This document shows positions 16,588-24,781 of a stretch of 46,247 nt of DNA, piece after piece. The stretch covers positions 1 through 46,247 of the forward strand of contig NZ_JAHKQA010000053.1 in assembly GCF_018860705.1 (NCBI RefSeq), read 5' to 3'. Both the position numbers and the translations under genes were made by a program. Source of the DNA: Citreicella sp. C3M06. GTDB taxonomy: Bacteria > Pseudomonadota > Alphaproteobacteria > Rhodobacterales > Rhodobacteraceae. Position 1 is the first letter of the stretch; each line of letters starts with the position of its first letter. A model generated the notes under the pieces. That model was not told where the DNA came from. It was given only the letters and a program-made list of their open reading frames with translations, and did no database searches.

Positions 16588-16589
16588 GT

Positions 16590-16691
16590 TTGTCGATCTA
16601 TCCCGGAGTGTTCCTCATGATCACCGTCGTCACCATCAACCTTGTCGGGGACCAGGTCCGTCACGTGCTCGACCCAAGGAACCAACGATGA
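16590..16691 (+). pseudogene. DppC-type permease, C-terminal fragment only
   Basis: The plus strand encodes LSIYPGVFLMITVVTINLVG followed by DQVRHVLDPRNQR-stop, the usual end of DppC/OppC permeases. The TGA overlaps the ATG of the next ATPase (ATGA), as in living dpp operons. Everything upstream was replaced by the IS5 fragment. It is distinct from the intact DppC at 5749-6624. Confidence 0.75.
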
Positions 16692-17743
16692 GCGCCGCGC
16701 TGGATGTCCGGAGCCTGACCACCCGGTTCGACACCCGCAAGGGCCCAGTGACCGCGGTCAATGACGTCAACTTCAGCGTTCAGCCCGGGCGCATCATGGG
16801 ACTGGCGGGCGAAAACGGATCGCGCAAAAGCGTCACCGGCTTTTCCATCCTCGGGCTGATCGATGCGCCGGGGCAGATCACCGAAGGTCAGGTTCTGGTC
16901 GATGGCACCGACCTGCGCAGCCTCTCGCCGGACGCGCTGCCCCGGATGCGGGGCAAGCATGTGGCCATGGTGTTTCAGGAGCCGATGATGACGCTGAACC
17001 CGGTGCTGCGGGTGGGCGACCAGATGGCGATGGCGGTGCGCGTGCATGACCGCGTTTCGAAATCCGCTGCATGGGATCGCGCCCGGCAGGCGCTGGAAAC
17101 CATGGGCATCCCCGCGCCTGCCGAGCGCCTGCGCGCCTATCCGCATCAGCTGTCGGGGGGCGTGCGCGAGCGCGTCGCCATCGCCACGGCGTTGTTGTAC
17201 CGCCCCTCGGTGATCATCGCGGATGAATCCACCACCGCGCTGGACGTGTCGATCCAGGCGCAGGTGCTCAACCTGTTCATGGATCTGCGCAAGCGGTTTG
17301 GCTTGACGGCGATCTTCATCAGCCACGATCTGGGGGTGGTGCGCCATGTCTGCGACCGCGTGGCGATCATGTACCTGGCCGCGTGGTCGAAAATGGGCCG
17401 CGCCGAGACGCTTTATGCCAGCCCACAGCACCCCTACACCCGCGCTCTGTTGGCCTCGGTCCCGACTTTGGGCACCGGGCGCGCCGCGTTCCAGCCCACC
17501 AAGGGGTAAATGCCGTCGCCGCTTGACCCACCGGCGGGTTGCGCCTTTCACCCGCGCTGCCCGCATGCCGGGCCCCGTTGCCGTGCCGAGGTGCCGATGC
17601 TTGGCCGCATCGGCGCACAGCGGGCCGGCTGCCACCTGCATCACGGGGGCACAGGGCAGAACGCAGCCCAACTGGGACCGCGCGCAGTTGGCCATGGCCA
17701 ACTTCATATTCTTGCGTCAGACATAACGATCCGGTTGAAATAA
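16688..17743 (+). pseudogene. DppD-type ABC ATPase, decaying
   Basis: The first 273 residues form an Opp/Dpp ATPase with FQEPMMTLNPVLRVGDQM, LSGGVRERVAIATALLYRPS and VIIADESTTALDVS. Damage is visible. The Walker A reads GENGSRKS, with Arg where the invariant Gly before Lys belongs; the signature has lost Gln; and the segment after AIMYL lacks the usual Gly-Arg-Val-Glu. A TAA at 17507-17509 stands where homologues have Glu. In the same frame after it the cysteine-rich C-terminal domain continues (PSPLDPPAGCAFHPRCPHAG, then GCHL) before running into repC's 3' end. With its permease gone, it is a pseudogene. Confidence 0.8.
17687..17702. promoter_or_regulatory. parS-like 16-bp palindrome, copy 1
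   Basis: GTTGGCCATGGCCAAC is a perfect palindrome (18 bp with the flanking A and T, 17686-17703), two bases from the repC stop codon. repABC centromeres are described as palindromes of the form GTTNNNNNNNNNNAAC with a GC centre; here the centre is AT. The identical sequence recurs at 18952-18967. RepB is the expected binder. Confidence 0.75.
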
Positions 17744-18780
17744 CCCGATGGGTGTTTGATCCGTTCGATATCCTCCGCGATGCGGTCCAGACAGCGCAGC
17801 ACTTGCGAACCCCCAAGCCGGGCCATGCCGGCGGTGATGAGCGCATCCTCTATTCCCAGCATCTTTCCAAAGCCAAAGATGATCTGGTGCAACGCATGCC
17901 GCGTCCTTGGTGGGTCGGGGTAGAAGCTGGCGAGCGTTGGCATTTCGGACCAGTCGAGCCGATCCTCGCCGTCGCAAGGTTTTTTAGTATCTGGAATATT
18001 ACGCTCTTTGTGCCGGACGTTTTGTCCGTCTGTGGCGGGCGTCTGTTCTGGTTCCGGGGCGGGGTTGGCCTTGGTCCGGGTGGCGATCAGAGTCTGTATC
18101 CGGCGCAAAAGGTCACGCGCGGCGCTCGGGGTGATGCTCGCACGGCGCACCAGCGCGCGGGTCTGTTCGACCCAGTCGCGCTGCGCCTCGTCCAACGGAA
18201 GCGCAAGGCAATCCTGCCGCAGCCGCCCGATGATGGCCCGCAAACCGCGCAGCTCCGCGTCCTGTTCGCGGCGTTTGCGCGCGCGATCCACCAACGTTGC
18301 CGCCTGCGCCAGAAGCGGAGACAGGTCGATGCCAAAGGCACCGACGATCTTGCCCGCCCGGTGCACGGGAAAGCGTTTGCCATTGGCGCTGTCGCGGCGC
18401 TGGATCATGCCGATGTCTTCCAGCTTGGCAAGGTGACGCCGCAACTGACGGTCGGTGATGCCGCGCGCGCGAAAGCACAGCGTGTCATTCGCCGCATAGA
18501 TCGTCAGCAGCATGTCCGGCGTGATCGGCCGATCGGTGCGGGTCTTGGGGTCGCGGCAGGGCAGGCAGCTGAGCAGCGCATCGATTACGACCACCGAGGC
18601 GGCGCGCAGCCCCAGGTCTCGCGCAACGGTGTTCACTGCGACCATCAGATCACGGCGGGAAATCGGTGCGAACCTTGGCTGATCGCAAATCGCTCCATAG
18701 CTCGCGCCGGTGAGCGGGGCGGGTTGGGCACAGGTTTCCTGCGCCCCGGCGCCATGCGCCACGGAATTCTGGTGGGTCAT
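17704..18780 (-). CDS. repC: Plasmid replication initiator RepC
   Basis: 358 residues, slightly shorter than the usual 400. The N-terminal DNA-binding region (ISRRDLMVAVNTVARDLGLR and ASVVVIDALLSCL, then FRARGITDRQLRRHLAKLED, IGMIQRRDSANGKRFP) is the recognisable RepC winged-helix domain. A linker rich in Pro/Glu follows, then the C-terminal block LASFYPDPPRTRHALHQIIF with MARLGGSQVLRCLDRIAEDI. RepC binds the origin, which in repABC plasmids lies inside repC itself. It is separated from repB by 211 bp carrying a probable antisense RNA. Confidence 0.95.
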   Translation of the reverse strand: MTHQNSVAHGAGAQETCAQPAPLTGASYGAICDQPRFAPISRRDLMVAVNTVARDLGLRAASVVVIDALLSCLPCRDPKTRTDRPITPDMLLTIYAANDTLCFRARGITDRQLRRHLAKLEDIGMIQRRDSANGKRFPVHRAGKIVGAFGIDLSPLLAQAATLVDRARKRREQDAELRGLRAIIGRLRQDCLALPLDEAQRDWVEQTRALVRRASITPSAARDLLRRIQTLIATRTKANPAPEPEQTPATDGQNVRHKERNIPDTKKPCDGEDRLDWSEMPTLASFYPDPPRTRHALHQIIFGFGKMLGIEDALITAGMARLGGSQVLRCLDRIAEDIERIKHPSGYFNRIVMSDARI

Positions 18781-18823
18781 CTAATGTCAGACGGCAAAAA
18801 AAGATCGTTCACCGAAATCGGTG

Positions 18824-18917
18824 TTGCAGTGATTCGTGATTGGGGGTACCAATGAAGTGCTAGTAAATCGGAACCCTTCGGAGTGCCTCACCGCCTTCGG
18901 GGGGTTTCTTTTTGCGC
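18824..18917 (+). ncRNA. Probable counter-transcribed antisense RNA (incompatibility RNA) of repABC
   Basis: repABC plasmids encode a small RNA on the opposite strand between repB and repC that represses repC. On the plus strand, TTGCAG (18824-18829) and TACCAA (18847-18852), 17 bp apart, could be its promoter. A GC-rich fold around GAACCC (871-876) and GGGGTTTC (901-908), with an inner CTTCGG-type stem, is followed by TTTCTTTTT ending near 18914, as in an intrinsic terminator. The RNA itself would be about 55-60 nt, the expected size. The position, strand and terminator support the call; the promoter is weak. Confidence 0.6.
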
Positions 18918-18951
18918 GTTGTCTGCCTCCTTGCGGCTGGGTGTGTATTGG

Positions 18952-18967
18952 GTTGGCCATGGCCAAC
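18952..18967. promoter_or_regulatory. parS-like 16-bp palindrome, copy 2
   Basis: The sequence is identical to the palindrome at 17687-17702 (18 bp with the flanking G and C, 18951-18968). It lies between repB and repC, just downstream of the antisense RNA terminator. The two copies bracket repC. Confidence 0.75.
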
Positions 18968-18991
18968 CGGCGGGTGTTGCGGGGCGCGGGC

Positions 18992-19909
18992 CTAGCCCTT
19001 GCCGGATTTCCAGTCGTGATACAGCGCGGCGAGACGCGCCTCGACGAAACCGATGAAGGCGGTGTCGCTGTTGCCCGACACCTCGATCGTCAGCCGGTTG
19101 CCGCGCGCGGTGCTGCGCACGGGCGCGGGGGCTGGCGGCACCGGGGCAGGGGGTGTGGCGCGCGGCGTGGCCTTCGTCGACAGGGCGCGGATCAGCCCGG
19201 TCAGCCGGTCGGTGGGGCTGTCTGCCTGCGGCACCATCGCCAGCAGCGCGGCCTCGTCCGGGGCGGCATCCAGTTTCAGCAGCCGCCGTAATTCCAGCCA
19301 GGGGCGGCGGCCCGCATCATGGGCCGCGCCGATGGCATAGATCACCGCATCGGGCACATCGCGCGCCACGCCGATCAGCTTGCTCAGCGTGCCCTTGTCC
19401 ACCGCCAGCACATCGCCGATGTCGGCCCGGCTGAAGCCCTGTTCCTCGAGCCGCACGGCAAAGATCGCCTGTTCGATGAAGCTGCGTTCCAGCCGCGCCG
19501 AGTTTTCCAGCGCCTGACTGACCAGCGCCTCGCGGTGGTCCATCTCGCGGATATAGGCGCGCACCTTGATGCCAAGCTGGCGGCAGGCGGCGATGCGGCG
19601 GCGGCCATAGACCACTTCGTAGCGCGGCCCGGCACCGCGGCGAAACCGCAGCAGCGCGGGCAGTTGTTGCCCCGACGCCTGGATCGAGGCGACAAGATCG
19701 TCCAGCCCCTGCGCCACGTCGAAGCGGTCGGCGATCTGCGAATCGGCGATTTCGGCCGGATCGATGTCTTGCGGGGCCTGCGCGGACACTTGCGACAGCA
19801 CGTCGGACATGCTGCGCAACGACTTGGGGGCGGCGCCCGGGGCAGGGGCCTCGGGGGTGTCGCGGCTGCCCATTTGCGCAAGGCTCTTGGCCAGAAGGTC
19901 TCGTTTCAT
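18992..19909 (-). CDS. repB: Plasmid partitioning protein RepB (ParB family)
   Basis: 305 residues. The ParB nuclease-like domain is visible in GLDDLVASIQASGQQLPALL and RYEVVYGRRRIAACRQLGIK. The helix-turn-helix follows (FSRADIGDVLAVDKGTLSKLIGVARDVPDAV). A Pro/Ala-rich linker leads to a C-terminal dimerisation region ending KSGKG. It binds the parS-like palindromes and RepA to segregate the replicon. The ATG at 19909 overlaps the repA stop (ATGA). A longer start at 19930 is unlikely. Confidence 0.95.
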   Translation of the reverse strand: MKRDLLAKSLAQMGSRDTPEAPAPGAAPKSLRSMSDVLSQVSAQAPQDIDPAEIADSQIADRFDVAQGLDDLVASIQASGQQLPALLRFRRGAGPRYEVVYGRRRIAACRQLGIKVRAYIREMDHREALVSQALENSARLERSFIEQAIFAVRLEEQGFSRADIGDVLAVDKGTLSKLIGVARDVPDAVIYAIGAAHDAGRRPWLELRRLLKLDAAPDEAALLAMVPQADSPTDRLTGLIRALSTKATPRATPPAPVPPAPAPVRSTARGNRLTIEVSGNSDTAFIGFVEARLAALYHDWKSGKG

Positions 19910-21105
19910 GGCTTGCTGTCCCTCCCCCATGCGGTCTGGATCATCCGTTCGATATCGTTGGAAAACCCGATGACAGAGTTAATCGCGCGTTCGTAGGTCT
20001 TGCGGTTGCGGCTTGCGCCAAGGTCGACCTCGAAGATGGTTTTCTGCGCCAGCCCCGCCTCGGACACGGCCGAGGATTTCACGAAGGGCGTTTCGATCAC
20101 GCTGTCGCCCAGCAGCTTGCGGATCCATTCGGACAGGTCCTGCTGCGTGCTGATGGCGGTGTCAAAGCGCGTGAGAAGATAGGCGAAATTGTCATAGGCC
20201 CCGACGCCGCCATTGGCGTGCAGCACCTCAAGCACGCCCGAGGCCATGGTCAGGAACTGGCTGGCCGATGCCAGATCGACCCGTTCGGGGATGATGGTCA
20301 TCAGCAGGGAAGACGACGCGCAGACCGCCGACATGGTCAGATAGCCCAGTTGCGGCGGGCAATCGATTAGGATGATGTCATAATCGTCTTCGACCTGCCT
20401 CAGGCTGTCGCGGATGCGGTTGAAGAACACCGGCTGTTCGCCCCGGCTGAGCGCGGTGGGCGTTTCGGTTTCGTATTCGGACAGGATGATGCCGCCGGGC
20501 ACCAGATCAAGGCCGGGGAAATAGGTCTTGCGCAGCACATCGGTGATCGGCACACGCGTCGTGTCGCCGTCATTGTAGCGGATCGCGTCGTAAAGCGTGC
20601 CGCCCTCGCGGAAATCCAGTTCGGGCTGGTAGCCGAAGAACGTGGTGAGCGAGGCCTGCGGGTCCGCATCCACAAGGCACACCCGATAGCCGCGCAGCGC
20701 AAGCCGCATGCCCAGCGTGACCGTCGTGGTGGTCTTGGACGAGCCGCCCTTGAAGTTGACCGTGGACCAGATCTGCAGCTTATCGCCGTCGCGCCGCCCG
20801 GGCAGGAACTGGAACGGGTCCTTGGCGGTCTGCGACAGCGCGTGGCGGATTTCGCGGATGTCATCGGCGCTATACAGGCGTTTGCCGCCCGCGCCCTGTT
20901 CGACCTCGGGGATGCGCCCGTCGAAATGCGCCTTGCGCAGGTAACCATCGGACACACGCAGCAGCTCGGCGACCTCGGCGGTGGTGAAACTGCGCAGGCT
21001 TTTTTCCTCGCGCGGGGCAAGGAACAGTTTGGACATGTGTTCAAGCGCCTCGGAGAGCCGCCCGGCATCCGCCTTGAGCTTGTCATGAAGGATCGGATAG
21101 CTCAT
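19906..21105 (-). CDS. repA: Plasmid partitioning ATPase RepA (ParA family)
   Basis: 399 residues. An N-terminal MerR-like helix-turn-helix (SFTTAEVAELLRVSDGYLRKAHFDGRIPE) precedes the deviant Walker A VNFKGGSSKTTTTV (about 117-130), with CLVDADPQASLTTFFGY as the A' box and DIILIDCPPQLGYLT as Walker B. It drives segregation and represses the repABC operon from its own promoter. The start at 21105 gives the family's usual MSYPILHDKL-type beginning; the in-frame extension to 21255 is non-conserved. Confidence 0.96.
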   Translation of the reverse strand: MSYPILHDKLKADAGRLSEALEHMSKLFLAPREEKSLRSFTTAEVAELLRVSDGYLRKAHFDGRIPEVEQGAGGKRLYSADDIREIRHALSQTAKDPFQFLPGRRDGDKLQIWSTVNFKGGSSKTTTTVTLGMRLALRGYRVCLVDADPQASLTTFFGYQPELDFREGGTLYDAIRYNDGDTTRVPITDVLRKTYFPGLDLVPGGIILSEYETETPTALSRGEQPVFFNRIRDSLRQVEDDYDIILIDCPPQLGYLTMSAVCASSSLLMTIIPERVDLASASQFLTMASGVLEVLHANGGVGAYDNFAYLLTRFDTAISTQQDLSEWIRKLLGDSVIETPFVKSSAVSEAGLAQKTIFEVDLGASRNRKTYERAINSVIGFSNDIERMIQTAWGRDSKP

Positions 21106-21565
21106 GCCATGTCCGCCTGAATCTGTCTGCCGCCTGCGCGCCCCGCTTGCGTTCCACCCGTCGATCATATGCTGCCGACTGTGCCAAGGAACGCGCTGGA
21201 CGCATTTTTGCTGTTTACGCGTTACAGGTATGCCGGGTTGGGGGATGGATCTCAAGGAAAATCGCCTGTGGAATTTGCGGGGCAGGGCGGTGCGCCGGGC
21301 CAGATGGGCGGTGAAACTTTCTGTGATACATCAAGGGCAGGAAGTAAGCGGCTGTTTTTGCGTCGAAAAACCATGCACGTCTTATCCACAGATTAAGGGC
21401 GGGTCAGCGCGGGTGATATGGCGGCGCAACGGGTTGCGGGCGGCTCGTAACGCAAGACGGGGGCGGATCGGGCGAATCTCATCCCCCCGCGCTATTGAAA
21501 GAGTGGCGAGGAAAGCCAGTGCCACGTTGCGGGAATCGCCCACCGGAACCCGGGGTGATTTGGAT
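21106..21565. promoter_or_regulatory. repA upstream control region with a consensus DnaA box
   Basis: No gene is seen in this 460 bp between repA and the toxin-antitoxin operon. TTATCCACA at 21382-21390 is an exact consensus DnaA box. The repA promoter and the RepA/RepB operator must lie here, but I could not pick out convincing promoter boxes. Confidence 0.55.
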
Positions 21566-21619
21566 ATCATATATGATGGTCAAACTGGCAATCATGCCAT
21601 ATATGGTATCGTATATGAT
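21566..21619. promoter_or_regulatory. Palindromic operators upstream of the hipBA-type operon
   Basis: ATCATATATGAT (21566-21577) is a perfect palindrome. ATCGTATATGAT (21608-21619) differs at one base and lies exactly 42 bp downstream, about four helical turns. A third palindrome, CCATATATGG (21597-21606), lies between them. They stand 21-74 bp upstream of the antitoxin start in a strikingly AT-rich patch. Autoregulation by antitoxin or antitoxin-toxin complex at such sites is the rule for HipBA systems. Confidence 0.7.
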
Positions 21620-21639
21620 CATTTGATGCACGGGGACAC

Positions 21640-21951
21640 ATGGCCTATCTTGATGCTCTCAAATCCGCCGAGGATCTGCGGGCCGGAATCGCGGAGGCGG
21701 CGCGGGCACGGCGGCTGGCGTCGAACCTGACCCAAGACGAGCTGAGCCAACGGTCAGGGGTGTCGATCGCGACGCTTCGCCGTTTCGAAGCGGGCGGGGC
21801 GGCCAGCCTTGAAACCGTGCTGCGCATCGCCGAGGCGCTTGGGGCGCTTGAAGGGTTTGCCGACCTGTTCCCGATGCCCCCGGCGCAGACGCTTGACGAA
21901 CTTGACTCCCTGCCCAAACGCCAGCGCGCCAGCGCAAGGCCCAAGCCATGA
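21640..21951 (+). CDS. XRE-family antitoxin (HipB-like)
   Basis: 103 residues. The helix-turn-helix runs RARRLASNLTQDELSQRSGV and SIATLRRFEAGGAASLETVL, a clean Cro/C1-type HTH. The C-terminal tail is Pro/Arg rich and probably flexible. GGGGA precedes the ATG. The stop overlaps the toxin start (ATGA), the usual arrangement for stoichiometric antitoxin and toxin synthesis. Confidence 0.88.
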   Translation: MAYLDALKSAEDLRAGIAEAARARRLASNLTQDELSQRSGVSIATLRRFEAGGAASLETVLRIAEALGALEGFADLFPMPPAQTLDELDSLPKRQRASARPKP

Positions 21952-23171
21952 TCCGCCGGCTGGAGGTCGGGCTGGATTTCGGCGGCGATGCCATCCGGGT
22001 CGGGCAGCTGGGACGCGATCCGCGCGATCGGGTCACGGTGCTGGAATGGGGCAGGGATTTCGCCGCGGCGCCGTTGCCGATCCTGCCGCTGGGCAGCGGT
22101 TACGGCGGGCTGCTGCGGCCTGACCGCGCCCGCGGTGCTACCTTGCCCGGCCTGTTCGAAGACAGCCTGCCCGACGGCTGGGGCCGGCTGCTTCTGGACC
22201 GCGAGATGGCCGCGCGCGGGATCGGTCGCGCCGGGATCGGCGACCTGGAACGGCTGGCATTCGTCGGATGCCACGGGTCAGGCGCACTTACCTATGTGCC
22301 CGAAACCGGCGGGGACGGCCCCGGCGAAATCGACCTGGGCTGGTTCGAGTCCATCATCCCCCGCGTCGAAGAGGATGCGACCGCTGACGACCTGACCCGC
22401 CTGCGCCGGATTTCTGGTGGCAGCCAGGGGGCGCGGCCGAAATTCGTCGCGCAGATGAACGGGCAGTGTTTGCGCAGTCACCGGCTGCCCCTTGGCGACG
22501 GATGGCGCCATGTTCTGATCAAGGCGCGCGCGGCGGGCGATCCGGTCGGCAGCATCGAGGCAGAGCTGGCCTATGGCGCGGCGATGCGCCTTGCGGGCAT
22601 CGACACAAGCCCCATGACCCGGCTGACCGGCGCCAGCGAAAGCTTTTTCGTGACCGACCGTTTCGACAGGCCGGGCGATGGCCGGCTGCATCTTGCGACG
22701 GTCGCGGGGATGCTGGATTGCGGCATGACATATGGGGCGGTCGATTACGCCGACCTGATGAAGCTGGCGCGCATCGTCTGCCGGGATGTGCGCGCGGTAG
22801 AGCAGATGTTCCGGCGCATGGTGTTCAATGTGCGCGCGCTCAATCGGGATGACCACGTGCGCAATCACGGCTTTCTCATGGACAGGGCGGGCGCCTGGCG
22901 CCTGGCCCCCGCATATGATGTGTCCTGGTCCCAGGGGCCGGGCGGTGAACATTCGCTTGCCGTGGCCGGGGAAGGAAGGCGCCCCGGCGCGGCGGCGCTT
23001 GCCCTGGTGGCAAGGGGGGCAGGGCTGCACCCGCGCAGCGCCGCGCGGATCATCGACGAGGTCGACGCCGCCCTGTCCCAATGGCCCCGCCTTGCCGAGC
23101 AATTCGCGGTGCCGCCCGCGCTTGATCGCGAGATCGCCGCCGCCCTGACCGAGGCGCGGCGCTGGCGCTAG
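21948..23171 (+). CDS. HipA-like serine/threonine kinase toxin
   Basis: 407 residues, a little shorter than E. coli HipA (440). The N-subdomain reads LPGLFEDSLPDGWGRLLLDR, a strong HipA signature. The Gly-rich ATP/P-loop is SGGSQGARPK (about 156-165), followed by the VTDRFDR segment (about 235-241). The catalytic loop is NRDDHVRNHG (about 299-308), where HipA has Asn-x-Asp-x-His-x-x-Asn, and the metal-binding motif is APAYDV (320-325). All kinase residues appear intact. Members phosphorylate tRNA synthetases or similar targets to arrest growth. Next to repABC it would act as a plasmid-addiction module; the cellular target is unknown. Confidence 0.88.
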   Translation: MIRRLEVGLDFGGDAIRVGQLGRDPRDRVTVLEWGRDFAAAPLPILPLGSGYGGLLRPDRARGATLPGLFEDSLPDGWGRLLLDREMAARGIGRAGIGDLERLAFVGCHGSGALTYVPETGGDGPGEIDLGWFESIIPRVEEDATADDLTRLRRISGGSQGARPKFVAQMNGQCLRSHRLPLGDGWRHVLIKARAAGDPVGSIEAELAYGAAMRLAGIDTSPMTRLTGASESFFVTDRFDRPGDGRLHLATVAGMLDCGMTYGAVDYADLMKLARIVCRDVRAVEQMFRRMVFNVRALNRDDHVRNHGFLMDRAGAWRLAPAYDVSWSQGPGGEHSLAVAGEGRRPGAAALALVARGAGLHPRSAARIIDEVDAALSQWPRLAEQFAVPPALDREIAAALTEARRWR

Positions 23172-23174
23172 GCG

Positions 23175-23194
23175 TTGCCCGCGGTTCGCGGCAA
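23175..23194. terminator. Bidirectional hairpin between the convergent toxin and kinase genes
   Basis: TTGC (23175-23178) pairs with GCAA (23191-23194), and CGCG (23180-23183) with CGCG (23187-23190), around a GTT loop. It sits in the 35-bp gap between two converging stop codons. There is no long T-run. Confidence 0.5.
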
Positions 23195-23206
23195 ACCCGG
23201 GCCGCT

Positions 23207-24781
23207 TCAGGTCTGAGCAAGCCGGAAGGCGCGCAGCCGGGGCAGAACGGCGCCAAGGTCAAGCGGTTCGCCCTTGCCGAAACCCATGTAGAGGCTGCGA
23301 AACAGGCCGTATAGCTCTTGGTAGACGGCTTGGCGCGCTGGGTCGGGATCAAAGCGCCGTACAGCAGGGGCAAGCCGGTCCTGCGCGCTTGCGATGTCGG
23401 CAAAAAGCCCCGCCGCGACCGAGGCCACGATGCAGGCGCCCACCCCCGTGGGCGAGCTTTGCGGCACCAGCACCGGCTTGCCCAGCACATCCGCATAGAT
23501 CTGGTTCAGCACGTCGTTCTTCTGCGGGATGCCGCCGCCGTTGATCACATGGGCGATGGTCATGCCGGTTTCGGCGATGCGCTCGTGGATAAGACGGGTG
23601 TGCATGGCCATGCCCTCGATGGCGGCGTGCAGCTCGTCCGCGGCGGTGTGGCCAAGATCCCATCCAAACGTCACGCCCCCAAGGTCCGACCGCACCAGAA
23701 CCGTGCGGTCGCCGTTGTCCCATGTCAGGCGCAGCAGGCCGGTCTGGCCCGGGCGGTAGACATCAAGCCCCTGCATCAGCGTCGCCACGTCGCTGCCCGC
23801 GCGGCGGGCGATGGCGTCGAACAGATCGCCGGTGGCGGATTGACCGGCTTCGACGCCGGTGGTGCCGGGTGTGACCGACCCGGGCACGGCGCCGCAGATG
23901 CCGGGCACGGGCCGGATCCCCGCGGGCGCAATGGCGATGAAGCAGGTCGAGGTGCCCACAACGTTCACCACGTCGCCAGGGCGCCCGCCGCTGCCAAGCG
24001 CATCCCAATGCGCATCGAAGGCACCGAAGGGCAGGGGAATGCCGGGCCTGAGGCCAAGCTTTTCGGCCCATTCCTCGCACAGGTGACCGGCGACGTCGGG
24101 CGCGGCGCCGACGGGGCTGTCGAGCTTTGCGTTGATGCCGTCCAGCAGCGGATCGACGCGGGTCAGGAAATCCTGCGGCGGGTAGCCGCCCCATTTCGGG
24201 CTCCACATCCACTTGTGGCCCATGGCGCAGACCGACCGGCGCAGCTGGCCCGGATCGCGCACGCCGCAAAGCGTTGCGACCAGCATGTCGCAATGTTCAA
24301 TCGCGGTGCCGACGCGGCCCCGCTTGTCCGGGTCGTGGCGCAGGAAATGCAGCAGCTTGGCATAGCCCCATTCATGCGAATAGGTGCCCCCGCACCAATC
24401 CAGCGCCTCAAGCCCTTCGGCGCGGGCAAGGGCCGTGATCTCGGCGGCTTCGCGATGCGCCGAATGATCGGCCCACAGGTAGTAATCGCACAGGGGCTGC
24501 AACCGGTCGTCCACGACGATGACGCTGGATCCGGTGGTGTCCGCGGCAAAGGCGGCGATGGCGTGCCCGTCTATCCCGGCCTTGGCGATGGCGCCGCGCA
24601 TGGCGCGGGTCAGCGCATCCATATGGTCGGCGTGGGATTGCCGGGCGACCAGCGGGTCGGCGGGATCGCGGTGCAGCGGGTAGCCTTCGGCCACCGAGGC
24701 GACGGCGACGCCCCGGGCTGTGTCCATGATGGTGACGCGCACGCTGAGCGTGCCGAAATCGGCGCCTGCCACATAGGTCAT
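23207..24781 (-). CDS. araB: Ribulokinase (FGGY carbohydrate kinase)
   Basis: 524 residues. It starts with the phosphate-1 motif VAGADFGTLSVRVTIMD typical of AraB and has the activator segment NGGGIPQKNDVLNQIYADVLGKPV, with FGAFDAHWDALG in the middle. It phosphorylates L- (or D-) ribulose to the 5-phosphate, which the upstream epimerase converts to D-xylulose 5-phosphate for the pentose phosphate pathway. It overlaps araD by ATGA and is the last gene of the operon. It is slightly shorter than E. coli AraB (566) with no missing motif. Confidence 0.92.
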   Translation of the reverse strand: MTYVAGADFGTLSVRVTIMDTARGVAVASVAEGYPLHRDPADPLVARQSHADHMDALTRAMRGAIAKAGIDGHAIAAFAADTTGSSVIVVDDRLQPLCDYYLWADHSAHREAAEITALARAEGLEALDWCGGTYSHEWGYAKLLHFLRHDPDKRGRVGTAIEHCDMLVATLCGVRDPGQLRRSVCAMGHKWMWSPKWGGYPPQDFLTRVDPLLDGINAKLDSPVGAAPDVAGHLCEEWAEKLGLRPGIPLPFGAFDAHWDALGSGGRPGDVVNVVGTSTCFIAIAPAGIRPVPGICGAVPGSVTPGTTGVEAGQSATGDLFDAIARRAGSDVATLMQGLDVYRPGQTGLLRLTWDNGDRTVLVRSDLGGVTFGWDLGHTAADELHAAIEGMAMHTRLIHERIAETGMTIAHVINGGGIPQKNDVLNQIYADVLGKPVLVPQSSPTGVGACIVASVAAGLFADIASAQDRLAPAVRRFDPDPARQAVYQELYGLFRSLYMGFGKGEPLDLGAVLPRLRAFRLAQT

